From contig CP141137.1 in NCBI GenBank assembly GCA_035236585.1, forward strand, positions 50,800,057 through 50,864,056: a DNA stretch of 64,000 nucleotides, given 5' to 3'. This stretch comes from Warburgia ugandensis. Lineage: Eukaryota; Streptophyta; Magnoliopsida; Canellales; Canellaceae. The position numbers were made by a program, and so were the translations under genes. The notes beneath the pieces are model-generated. The model saw nothing but the letters and a program-made list of their open reading frames with translations. It was not told the DNA's origin and did no database searches. This document shows, piece after piece, positions 49,501 to 57,373 of the stretch; the first letter of the stretch is position 1, and each line of letters starts with the position of its first letter.

Positions 49501-50026
49501 GCTGGCTGGGTTCATTTGACTGAGGCAAGTCTTTACTGCAAGTTGACATCAATGAATGAGAGGCAGTGCCACCTTGAGGAATCCCTTGGCGAAACTGAAA
49601 ACCATTCCTTTCATTGTCTTGCATTTCATCATGAACAGAACCACGGGGAGTTACTGAAGCAGGTTCTTGTACAGTAGATGGATAGGTTGGCATGCTGGAA
49701 TGTATAAAGGCAGTGCCTTGGGGGTTACTAGGAGGCATTTGGCCAGACATATGAGGTGCGACTGATGATCCTCCAGGGGAAAAATTAAAAGAAGCAGACT
49801 GGTGATAATGTGGATAAAAGTTCTGGGTAGCAGGAGTAAAAGCCACATTAGGCAGGCGAATCGGCAACATATTGTTTCCATAAGGCTGGAACTGTTGAGG
49901 TCTGACAATGTTTTCACTAGGCCAGGAGGGTTGCGGCACAGGTGGGTAAAAAGCAGGTGAATTTGAAGGGATATTCGGCAACTGCTGAACACCAGGAGGG
50001 TGTGGCTGTTGGTGAAAATTATCCAT
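27696..50026 (-). CDS. PQBP1: PQBP1-like protein with two WW domains, complete, 14 exons
   Basis: A complete minus-strand gene of 737 codons. Exons: 49456-50026, 49045-49367, 48926-48960, 48741-48819, 48576-48654, 43331-43414, 43084-43244, 42872-42928, 37659-37818, 35583-35802, 33577-33690, 33258-33383, 29853-29904 and 27696-27848. All introns are GT..AG and all phases fit (2214 nt). Residues 1-190 are rich in Pro, Gln and Ser. WW domain 1 spans about 459-489 (W463, YFY 475-477, W486, P489) and WW domain 2 about 504-534 (W508, YYY 520-522, W531, P534). A CxxC...CxxC pair follows (C568, C571, C585, C588). The C terminus has the conserved block [16 protein letters not shown] (655-670) and [17 protein letters not shown], which define the PQBP1 family. 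Animal PQBP1 binds spliceosome components; a nuclear RNA-processing role here is inferred. Introns 5 and 8 each exceed 5 kb. Confidence 0.95.
28577..29262. repeat. Tandem duplication, about 345-bp unit, in intron 13
   Basis: Two consecutive units start at about 28577 and 28921 with GGAAAACATATCTCATAATC. Both continue through GAATCTAGGATGGTGG, GCACTTGAAGTAAAAATCTA and CTTTTACATGGA. They differ by scattered substitutions and small indels. Confidence 0.9.
30421..31873. mobile_element. Long-TIR DNA element in intron 12
   Basis: The left arm (TAACTTACATCACGTTGTGC, then CACCTGCATTATGGTTCCC) is matched by the reversed right arm (TAACTACAACACATTTTGTG, then GCCCTGCATTATGGATTCCC). Similarity continues for roughly 250 bp with gaps. 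There is no transposase inside. The right end runs into an AC microsatellite (31871-31886), which hides any target duplication. Long arms suggest a Mutator-like element. Confidence 0.6.
30932..30992 (+). mobile_element. Au SINE, short 3' fragment
   Basis: GTAGTCCAGCCCTTCCCTGG through GCACCAGGCTGCCCCTTTT matches the last 60 bp of the Au SINE. It lies inside the long-TIR element. Confidence 0.75.
31886..33178. mobile_element. Non-autonomous repeat element, copy A, in intron 12
   Basis: The segment begins CATGGGCAGAGCCAGGATTT and ends CATGTTGTCTCTGCACAT; the ends are imperfect inverted repeats. It matches 46676-48284 along its whole length in the same orientation. It has no coding capacity. Flanks are low complexity, so no target duplication is clear. 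It contains a short (AAT)n run at 32206-32229. Confidence 0.72.
35199..35378 (-). mobile_element. Au SINE, nearly full length, in intron 10
   Basis: This is a reverse-oriented Au SINE from AAAAAGCCAGGCCCATTGCG to CCATTGCGCCAAGG, with box B as GAACCCGTGACC in reverse. It has a small internal duplication (CTATGCTCTATAG). The target duplication is not clear. Confidence 0.88.
35825..35848 (+). repeat. (AAC)n microsatellite
   Basis: A short run of CAA triplets lies in intron 9, just upstream of the exon 10 acceptor. Confidence 0.9.
36725..36809 (-). mobile_element. tRNA-derived SINE of a second family, in intron 9
   Basis: Read on the minus strand it starts GAGCACCTAGTAGAGTTGGC (box A-like). It contains GGGCTCAAGTCC (box B-like) and ends with an A-rich tail. 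Exact 15-bp flanking repeats, ATCATGAATAATTTC, lie at 36710-36724 and 36810-36824. At 85 bp it is little more than a tRNA body plus tail. It differs from the Au SINE. Confidence 0.8.
39117..39400 (-). repeat. Three tandem 93/94-bp units with a coding-like frame
   Basis: Units start at 39117, 39211 and 39304 with CCTAAAGTACCCATCCCC-like sequence. Read on the minus strand, 39174-39416 is an open frame of 80 codons in which a 31-residue unit ([16 protein letters not shown] and [16 protein letters not shown]) repeats. I do not recognise the protein. It may be a relic of a repeat-containing exon inside intron 8. Confidence 0.7.
39858..40035 (+). mobile_element. Au SINE, full length, in intron 8
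   Basis: The element is complete from AAGGGGACCTTGGCGCAACG to GGGCTGCCCT. An exact 19-bp target duplication, TAGATGGTCTTCAATATTG, lies at 39839-39857 and 40036-40054. This is one of the youngest-looking insertions. Confidence 0.95.
40513..40592. repeat. 80-bp alternating pyrimidine-purine tract
   Basis: TATATACATACATATATG leads into a TG run, then TACA and a CA run. Every step alternates pyrimidine and purine. The TG run and CA run are complementary, so the tract is largely self-complementary around GTAC at about 40566-40569. Confidence 0.93.
40869..40938 (-). mobile_element. Au SINE, 5'-truncated, in intron 8
   Basis: A reverse-oriented 3' fragment (AAAAAGGGCAGGCCAGTGCA...CCACAAGGG). An exact 12-bp flanking repeat, CTATTTTTTACA, lies at 40857-40868 and 40939-40950. 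Confidence 0.87.
41357..41863. repeat. Recent tandem duplication, 251-bp unit, in intron 8
   Basis: The segment starting GGAATCTTTGTTAGTTTCTA at 41361 recurs at 41612, an offset of exactly 251 bp. It continues to GTGAAAGCCGTTTTTG in both. I count three base differences between the copies (about 99% identity). Confidence 0.95.
42598..42745 (-). mobile_element. Au SINE, truncated, in intron 8
   Basis: A reverse-oriented Au SINE runs from AAAGGGCAGTTCTGGTGCAT to GACCTCAAGGTCACACGACA. The far 5' head is missing. A weak flanking repeat around ACAACAT and ACGACAT is possible. Confidence 0.87.
43693..43784 (+). mobile_element. tRNA-derived SINE-like element in intron 5
   Basis: AGCTAGCCTACTGGCAAGGT resembles a box A region and GGGAGTCTAAGTCTCC a decayed box B. 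Flanks ACAAAAGAAGGG (43681-43692) and ACAAGAGAAGGG (43785-43796) differ at one base of 12, as expected of a target duplication. Family unknown. Confidence 0.5.
43797..46361. other. Intron 5 sequence, no gene
   Basis: No coding domain is recognised on either strand. A stretch near 44020-44130 (TTAATGTGGTAAAACCCC) resembles sequence often found in plant LTR-element ends, but no boundaries could be set. Confidence 0.4.
46362..46520 (+). mobile_element. Au SINE with internal deletion, in intron 5
   Basis: It starts AAGGGGAGCCTTGGCGCAAT, then skips about 20 bp between box A and box B compared with full copies. It ends CCAGGGCTGCCCTTT. GTGACAATTTG flanks it exactly at 46351-46361 and 46531-46541, with diverged sequence extending the repeat on the left. 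Confidence 0.88.
47327..47510 (+). mobile_element. Au SINE, full length, nested in copy B
   Basis: The element runs from ATAAGGGGAGCCTTGGCGCA to ATGGCTGCCCTTT. An exact 18-bp target duplication, CCATTTTTGTTAGTTTTT, lies at 47309-47326 and 47511-47528. Copy A lacks this SINE at the same site, so it landed after the two copies separated. Confidence 0.95.
47700..47802 (+). mobile_element. tRNA-like insertion in copy B
   Basis: TAGCGCAGTGGT (box A-like, 47700-47711) and GGGTTCGAGAC (box B-like, 47740-47750) are followed by an A-rich end near 47786-47793. Copy A goes directly from CACCTACC to GAAAACAAGGCTTG and lacks this block, so it is an insertion of about 100 bp. It is probably a SINE of another family. 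Confidence 0.6.
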
Positions 50027-51340
50027 CACAGAGTCTAAATACTGTAAGGAACAACTGTTTTTAAAGGTTAACCAGTTGTGTAATTTCAGGGTCAATCTTG
50101 AGAGAAGCAAGCAAACATGGGGAGCAAGTTCCAAAGTACATGCAAATGAAGATCCTCAGGTTGTCTGAATCTGCACATCAAGACTCTGTCATACTTTTGA
50201 TCCTAACATGATTCTTGCACCAAACACAAACATCACAACTTTGACACAATTGTGTTGTAACTTACGGAGGCATAATGTAGGCGCAAATTCTTACATGAAA
50301 TGCAAACATCATAAGTTCAACAACTTTTACCGTTGTATACATAGCTGAATTTATAATGTTCCATGTATGAATTATGAGTTGCTCAGTTGATAGATCGTGA
50401 TCCTTTATTAATTTATGATCTGATTTGTATTTCTCATGCATCATTCATATTTATTAATTTGTTTGTTTGTTTGTTTTTACACAGAGCAAGATGCCTTTGA
50501 ATTTTCAAATGTTGAACTTTCTAGCAAAAATGCAAGGTAAGACTGCGTACTATAGGCCCTTGTGGTCCGCCCCTTCCCCAGACCCCGCATAGGTGGGAGC
50601 TTTGTGCACTGGGGCTGCCCTTTTTATACAACAATTGCCAGGACCCAACAACCATATTGTGAAAGTGCATAATAAGTGTGCACTATAATGAACACTCAAA
50701 TTTCAGCTCAGGGTACAATTATATCCAATGAAGCAGAACATATCTCAGTGAACGCCAATACTGAGCGACTGGTTGTGGCTAGTCACTTTCTTCAAATGAT
50801 AGAACAAAAAAAATTGACAAAATAAGTAACAATGACCATTCAAGAAGGACAGAAAACGTATGTGGAGTCTTGAAAATTAAAAATGATCCATTAAATTCAG
50901 TTGTTCTTAACTGCTCCTAAGACCAAATTGTTTCAAGGAATTCTTCCAGAATAAACATATCGGTCAGCTCAATCACCCTCTGCAATTTGGTACCTCAAAT
51001 TCATTATATTCAGAAATAAAAATAAATAAAAAGAAACCCATGAAACTATTTGAAGAATAGAGGAATCTAGGGTTTTGTTGCAGGTGATAAATGAGGCGAT
51101 GCGAGTGAAGAGAAAGGAAGGAATTGAGGCACCTGCAGCTACGTATGAATTCCGACGGCTAGTCGTAGCTCCGGAAAGTCGACAAGAAATTCTGAAACGC
51201 CATAGAGATTCCGCCAGTCTACGGAGAGAGTTGCAGATTCTGTGTTTTCGCACTCTTTTTTCTCAATGTGAAAGTTGCTTGAGGCGGAGAGGAGTTTCCT
51301 GTCGAATAGAGGTAAAGCCAATTTTGTGATAATTATGAGC
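50027..51340 (-). promoter_or_regulatory. PQBP1-like gene 5' leader, probable UTR intron and promoter
   Basis: Just upstream of the start codon, minus-strand TTCCTTACAG followed by TATTTAGACTCTGTG looks like an intron acceptor (50042) before a 15-base leader. A donor-like GAG|GTACCA lies at 50994/50993. A non-coding first exon could therefore span about 50994-51330, with the promoter beyond. This is inferred from splice motifs only. A SINE fragment lies inside the proposed UTR intron. Confidence 0.45.
50525..50625 (+). mobile_element. Au SINE, 5'-truncated
   Basis: The segment runs from AAAATGCAAGGTAAGACTGC to CTGGGGCTGCCCTTTTT. The tRNA-like half is missing and no clear target duplication is seen. 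Confidence 0.83.
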
Positions 51341-52371
51341 ATCTACCTTAGTTGATCTGGCCCGTTCATCAAATTTATATGACCGTTATAAGTCATCGGA
51401 GCTCCAAAAATCATGCTGATTGGATCATACTAGTACTTATGCTTATCGGACGGCGACAGTTGGAGACTATCAAAAAGCAACGGTCCACATTCAGTAACAA
51501 TTCCATGTCGGAGAATTCACATGAATCAAACTACTTTAAGTGGGGTTTTTTGTAAATTTAAGCAGTAATCAATTGGGCTTATTATTCTAAAAATAAAATA
51601 AGTCATTTAGGATTTCCAGTTTTAAAGGTTATTTCTTTATTATCTACAATGAGTAATAAGAGATAATAGGATATAGAAGATTATATAATAGATGAAGATT
51701 AGAATTAGAAGAAAATAAATAGAAGAGAAAAAGAGTTTTATATTTTCAAAAAAAAGAAGAAGATAGATTTTGATTCAAATAGAGCCTATATATGTGAAAA
51801 ATACGGATAGAGGATGACTAAAATTTGAAAAAAGATAAGTACTAAAGATCATAAATAAAAAGATATTTTAGAGATTTGTGGTTAAAAAGAAAAAGAAAAA
51901 ACCTTTAAAAAAGAGAAGATAAATAGCAAAAGTAGCACATGGCAAATAATAGAAAATAAAATGTGACAAAATAATAGAGACTGCCACATGAAAAATAATA
52001 GAGAGTTGGTGTTGGGAGAAAGATTGTATTGCTTTGATGTGTGCATACATAACGCGGAAATTTATAGAGCAAACTACTTACGTTTCTACAGTTACTTGAA
52101 ATCTCCCCAACAAGGGAGAAGTGCGACCTCATACTCTGACCAAGTTGTAATGAGGAGAGGAACCGTGCTAGACATGCATCGAACTTACACATACAATTAT
52201 CTTGAGATGGACAACAAAGGCTTTAGCAATGTTTGTTTTGCAAACAACTGGGACCAATAATATTGGAAATTCTGCACTAAAATATAATGAGCCCCAATAA
52301 ATCTACATGCTTCGGAGGATAGGAAGGTATGCATAGGCATTATTCTATCTAAGTTGGAACTTTTTTGGTAG
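51341..52371. other. AT-rich intergenic sequence
   Basis: There is no recognisable gene. Long A/G-rich stretches occur at 51650-51980. Confidence 0.4.
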
Positions 52372-52389
52372 ATATAAACGATTCATCAT

Positions 52390-52571
52390 AGAAGGGGAGC
52401 CTTGGCGCCACAGTAAAAGTTGTTGTCATGTGACCTTGAGGTCACAAGTTCGAGGCGTGGAATCAGCCTCTTGCAAAATGCAAGGTAAGGCTGCCTACTA
52501 TAGGCCCTTGTGGTGCGCCCCTTCCCCGAACCCCGCATAGGTGGGAGCTTCGTGCACGGGGCTGCCCTTTT
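52390..52571 (+). mobile_element. Au SINE, full length
   Basis: The element runs from AGAAGGGGAGCCTTGGCGCC to GGGGCTGCCCTTT. An 18-bp target duplication, ATATAARYGATTCATCAT, lies at 52372-52389 and 52572-52589 with two mismatches. Confidence 0.93.
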
Positions 52572-52952
52572 ATATAAGTGATTCATCATGTTCAAATTTC
52601 CAAAAATAGGCAAACTGTGAGACATCAATGCATTTGGATAATCCTAACCTCATGCCTTGGGTGTTTGAAAATTTTGATAAAAATGAATGGTCATATTTTT
52701 TTTATCTAAAAAAACACACCCTACATTCATTCAATGGACATGAAATTCGAGTTCTAGCATTAGGCCTGGCAATTCGGGTTGGCGGGTCGTGTTTGTGTCA
52801 ACACGAACATGACACATTAGAGTTATGGGTCGACATGAACACGAGCCACTTAATAATCGTGTCAAGAATTCGTGACCTGAACACGGCACAATTATTAAAC
52901 GAGTCGACACGACACGGCTCATGTAACACGATTAAGGAAATATAAAATAAAT

Positions 52953-53031
52953 AATATAGGACGGTTTCAGAAAAACCATCCTATATTACTCTTGTAATAT
53001 AAGATGGTTCATCTGGAACTGTCCTATATTA
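52953..53031. repeat. Two palindromic hairpin units, left group
   Basis: AATATAGGACGGTTT...AAACCATCCTATATT and TAATATAAGATGGTTC...GAACTGTCCTATATTA are two adjacent hairpins. They belong to the same family as the units at 53723-53848 and 54955-55174. Confidence 0.85.
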
Positions 53032-53722
53032 GTCCTTGTTATCAGCTCTACTGGCAAGCCAATATTTAATATTGCTGCTAACACCTACAGATTCTAGATG
53101 CCCAGCACTCAAATCCAAAGCTCAAATTTGACTATGTGGCATGACATTGACAGATTGATTCTTGAAGTCTCTGCTGCATAGATGAGTACAATCAGGAAGG
53201 ATAATTTTATTCTTTTCCGTGCATTCTTATAAGAAGAGAGAAAACAAAAGGACCGCCACCCACCCACCCCCTAGATCATTCAAATGCAACTTTCATGTTC
53301 AGCTTTAGGCAGCCAGAACCCAGCTGGATTTGGTTGTATGATCAGAACTCGTTGGCTTTGGTTAGACTATGGACTTAGTGTTATTCCTTTCCCACAATGT
53401 TGAAGTCTTAGGGGAGAAAAGTGGGTATTCTGATTTCGCTGATCTTTCAGTCTTTTTCTCTAGCTGTATAAGAATCAATCTAAGGCTCCTTAAGTCTTCA
53501 TTGATGCAACTTAAGAAACTCATAATGATAGGAGAGATATGGATATTTCAAATAAGCTAATCATAGAGCTGATGCTCTTGCCAGTGAAGAAGTGAGCACT
53601 CCAGTCTTGAGAATCATAAGCTTTTCCTTCAATCTTTCAAATTAGTTGCTAATGACAATCACACTCCTATGTTTAAGGACGATGAGAAGCTTGAAGCCTA
53701 CAATTATGGTTCTGTTCCCATA

Positions 53723-53848
53723 AATGTAATATAGGACGGCTCCAGATGAACCGTCCTATATTACACTTACATTACAATTGTAATATAAAACCATCTTCTA
53801 TAATTAAAATATAGGATGGTTATAAGTAACCGTCCTATATTACATTTG
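53723..53848. repeat. Two palindromic hairpin units, middle group
   Basis: TGTAATATAGGACGGCTCC with its complement downstream forms the first hairpin. AATATAGGATGGTTA with TAACCGTCCTATATT forms the second. The group ends about 95 bp beyond the 3' end of the dUTPase reading frame. Confidence 0.85.
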
Positions 53849-53943
53849 ATAGAAGTCCTCCAATGAATTATCCTTCCAAATAAAGACGAAAAAAAGAGAG
53901 AGCCAACATAGATGATTAAGTAAACCCCTACATGGACGACTAC

Positions 53944-54765
53944 TCAGACTCTTGTAAATCCAAATCCTCCCATGCCTCTCGCCGTAGCATCAAGATCTTC
54001 AACTTTCAAAACCTCGGGCATGATTATCCTCTCAATGATCAACTGAGCAATCCGAACTCCTTGCTTCACTTCAAAATCAACATCAGAATGGTTGAACAAA
54101 ATCACGCCCACTGAACCTCTGTAATCAACGTCAATCATGGTTGCACCCACGTCGATTGAACATCAGAATGGTTGAACAAAATCACGCCCACTGAACCTCT
54201 GTAATCAACGTCAATCATGGTTGCACCCACGTCGATTGAATGCTTCCAAGCCAGACCAAATCTTGGCGCTACAAATAACAAGTCCGTCCATGAGTATATC
54301 ATCAAACGCATCAAAAGATTTTCTTTTCCGAGCACATACCTATGCGAGCGTAGGTTCCTTCGGGTATTCCTATGCTTAAATCGGTAGGAATAAGGGCTTT
54401 TCCTTTGGCAAGAATGGTTGGTAACGTAGAACTGGAAAATAAACAAACGATGGAAGATTGAGATGGGCATTGCTCAAAATCACTGATACCCAGATGGATT
54501 GAAGCATACATTACCTTGAAAGATCATATCCTGCTGAGAGAGGAGAACCTTTTGAAGGCAAACTGGCATTCTCGGAGAGCCTTTTTGCCCTCAAAAGAAA
54601 GAGAAGGTTTGGAGAATCTGTGGATACGCCATTTTGGTTGGTTTTCTGAAGTTTTGGGAGGGGTTCGTTGGTTTCAGGGCTTGTGATTTGATCTTGTTTT
54701 CCCTTTTTTGATTGAAAGTGCTGAGAATTCAGGGAAAGAAGGGGACGAGTGGAAAATGAAGGCAA
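53944..54765 (-). pseudogene. DUT: dUTP diphosphatase (dUTPase) copy, frame broken
   Basis: dUTPase converts dUTP to dUMP and keeps uracil out of DNA. Three minus-strand exons with intact GT..AG introns are 54515-54765 (start ATG at 54765), 54340-54431 and 53944-54268. Motif 1 (SAGYDL), the [12 protein letters not shown] and [12 protein letters not shown] region, motif 3 ([17 protein letters not shown]) and motif 4 (RIAQLI) are clear. Exon 3 contains an exact 80-bp tandem duplication (54081-54160 and 54161-54240), which shifts the frame and gives an early stop. Without the extra copy the exons sum to 588 nt, 195 residues. Motif 2 reads PRFG where the family has PRSG, and motif 5 reads GGFGFTRV where GGFGSTGV is usual. 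Preserved introns show a DNA-level copy, not a retrocopy. It is probably non-functional, though an assembly error at the duplication is possible. Confidence 0.9.
54081..54240. repeat. Exact 80-bp tandem duplication in dUTPase exon 3
   Basis: CATCAGAATGGTTGAACAAA through ACCCACGTCGATTGAA occurs twice head to tail with no difference. Eighty is not a multiple of three. Confidence 0.98.
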
Positions 54766-54954
54766 GAAGAGAGCCTTTAATAGAGGGAAAATGAGTTGAA
54801 AAGGTTGCTAAAATTTGGGCGCCATTTCTTCCCGCAATATTCAGAACGTTTTTCATTTGAAAGGGGGAGAAAGTGAATCCACTACAAGGACGAGTAGACA
54901 TTTTGAAGTGAATCCACTTCAGCAAAAAGTAACATGTAATATTACCGATCTAAA

Positions 54955-55174
54955 TGTAATATAAGACAGTTCCAGATGAAACGTCCTATATTACATTCAC
55001 AGATGTAATATACGACAGTTCCAGATGAACCGTCCTATATTACATTCATAGATGTAATATAAGACAGTTCTAGATGAACTGTCCTATATTACATTCACAG
55101 TTGTAATATAAGACGGTTCCAGATGAACCGTCCTATATTTTAATATAAGACGGTTTTTGAAGAACCGTCTTATA
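54955..55174. repeat. 49-bp palindromic tandem array, right group
   Basis: TGTAATATA starts recur at 54955, 55004, 55053 and 55102, a 49-bp period. Each unit folds as TAATATAAGACGGTTC / GAACCGTCCTATATTA around a CAGAT loop. A fifth, variant hairpin (AAGACGGTTTTTG...AACCGTCTTATA) ends the array at 55174. Confidence 0.93.
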
Positions 55175-55411
55175 GTTTCAACCACAGGTTAGATGGGTCA
55201 ACACGATGAATAAATAGGTTGCGTGTCAAATAGGTCGACACGACGGGTCACATTGATTGACCCGAACACGACATGATTTTTAGCGTGTCATTTTCGAGTC
55301 AACCCGAAAATGACACGAACACGATAAGACTCGACCCAAACCCGCTAAATTCGTGTCGGGTTCGGGTCGTGTTATCGTGTCATGTCATATTTTGCCACCC
55401 CTATCTAGCAT

Positions 55412-56430
55412 ATCTATATCATTCCTAATATCATGAACAGCTTAGATCTGCAACAAAGGTTCTACATTATATGGAAAATAAAAATAAAAAATGACATGCT
55501 TACCAGGGCTAAAATAAAATATATGCCCATATTTTAACAACTTTAAATCTTTTTCTCTTTTTGTCTCATTATTATGTTTAACAGCTTTAAGTAAGTGACT
55601 TGGCTACCGATAGACAATTAGTAATTAGGATCATGGATCATGGATCAATCTAAAATTTGGCCTACGTTTGCATGGACTAAGATGGTATACAACACGTTAA
55701 GAATACAATTATTCAGTGGGTTCTCTGCTTGTGGTGAAACCTTACTGTAACTTGGTTGCTTTCTTCGAATGTTAAATGTCTCGCTTGGAAAAACACCAAC
55801 ATCTTGGGCTTGACAGAACCTTATATTCTTTGCAAATTTATCCAATAACTGTATACTAACACCTTGATCAATAATTCTTGTATCCTGCCAACCATTGCTA
55901 CCTTTTTATAGCTTCCAACAATGGGGGATGAGATGATTGTCCATGTTTTTAGTTACAACAAGCCCCTCAATAGAAGTTTCTTATTTCTACAATAACTCCT
56001 GCACATTGGTTGAGGTTGGTGCCGTTTTGACATGGGATAAAAACTCCTTACTTATCAATCTCTTGGTTCATATTTTATTGCACGTGTATGCTACCTATTT
56101 TATTGCAATAAGGATGACGTTACCCATTTTGCTCCTTGCTAAGAAGCAAGATCACCATTGTAGTAGTACCCTCTCTTCTTGGCCTATTGTGTGGGTTGTC
56201 CAAGGGCCTTTATTTGTACTCTTGGATGCATATAATGTGCTTGGAGTGGGGTGATTTCCTCCCATATTTATTACCAGTAGCATTTGTCCCTTATGATAAT
56301 TAATCACATTTGAGCCTCTGCAAGGAGGTGCTAAGAAGTTTCTATGACAAAAATTCTACTTGGTTGATCCTATAAAGTCATATACTTGTCTTAAACTAAG
56401 AAACTATGAAACTACAAATTGTTGGATAAT
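55412..56430. other. No gene recognised
   Basis: Open frames of 66 codons (minus, 55645-55845) and 105 codons (plus, 55937-56254) occur, but neither shows a family signature. Confidence 0.35.
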
Positions 56431-56439
56431 AGTCTAGGA

Positions 56440-57110
56440 TAGAGATGACAGGAGGTAGATTTTTGGCTGTCCCTAACTTTGACCTTAATACTTTTCTTGT
56501 GCCCCTAACCTTAACCGGCATGGGTCAACCGGGCTAGGATTTCTAATTGACCCGAGGCTGCTTACAATGTTCAAAAACAGTTTGCTTAGGTTAAATATTT
56601 AATTGTGGACTCATGTGCATTTACAACCAAGTTTCTAGCACCCTAGAAACAAACCAAAGCTTATAATGCAACAACAAATATCTAAAAATATCAGTCACAA
56701 CGAGCTAAACCAGACACATTGATTCTTAGGGCATTGGGTTTTAAGCTCGAATGCCAGTAGGCCGGGTTTAGGTAGATTTTTGGCCGATAATGACGTAACC
56801 CTAATACTTTTCTCTTGCCCTTAACTCAACCCTAACCAACTTCAAGTAAAAACTTTTGTCACAGAACCCTAACCCTCAGGTCCGCTAATAAACCCGAGTT
56901 TGCTTTTGATGTTTAACAATAATCAGCTAGGTTAAATATTGAATTATAAAGCCAGCGCATTTACAATCAATTTTCTTGCACCCTGGAAGTAAACCTAAGC
57001 TTATAATTAGTTCATCAATAAACATCTAAAAAAATCACTACCAATGAGTTGAACTAAACACAGTGTGATTCTTATGGCTTTGGGCTTCAAGCTTGGATGG
57101 CAGTGTGTTG
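56440..57110. repeat. Diverged tandem duplication, about 335-bp unit, upstream of ClpP3
   Basis: Both units share GGTAGATTTTTGGC at the start. They also share TTAGGTTAAATATT-like, CATTTACAA, AAACCTAAGCTTATAA-like and GGGCTTCAAGCTTGGATG-like blocks in the same order. Unit starts are near 56451 and 56772. Identity is low, so this is an old duplication. Confidence 0.65.
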
Positions 57111-57373
57111 GGTCGGTCGGGCCAACCTTATCCGCGACCTTAATTATTTCGCGTCAAAGAAGTTGACCCTAACCCTGCTCAGTTCTGACCGAAGGGATAA
57201 GATTATTCCCAGATAGTTTTATCCGCAGTTTTGTTACCCCTCCCAAACAGCTCCACATGCCGTGGTCGAAGTCCAATTAACCAGCTTGATGTGGTTCCTC
57301 TCGAACTTTGACAAAACTTCTGCAACTCCATGTCTGCACTCAAAACTATCCCAACCGGAGGAAAAACGGAGAA

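Larger units (their letters stand above)
52761..55403. mobile_element. TIR transposon carrying a dUTPase copy
   Basis: The left end reads TAGGCCTGGCAATTCGGGTT. The right end, reversed, reads TAGGGGTGGCAAAATATGAC. Both arms continue for about 180-220 bp as GTGTCGACACGAC-rich sequence in opposite orientation. An exact 8-bp direct repeat, TCTAGCAT, flanks the element at 52753-52760 and 55404-55411. The 8-bp duplication and TAGGGGTGGCAA ends fit hAT-like elements. No transposase is present. The interior holds a dUTPase gene copy with introns and three groups of palindromic repeats. It therefore looks like a gene-capturing (Pack-type) non-autonomous element. Confidence 0.78.

Noticed and set aside
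54882..54900. CACTACAAGGA as a CACTA transposon terminus
   Set aside because: There is no matching inverted end or 3-bp duplication, and it sits in the dUTPase 5' flank. Similarity to CACTACAAGAA alone is weak.
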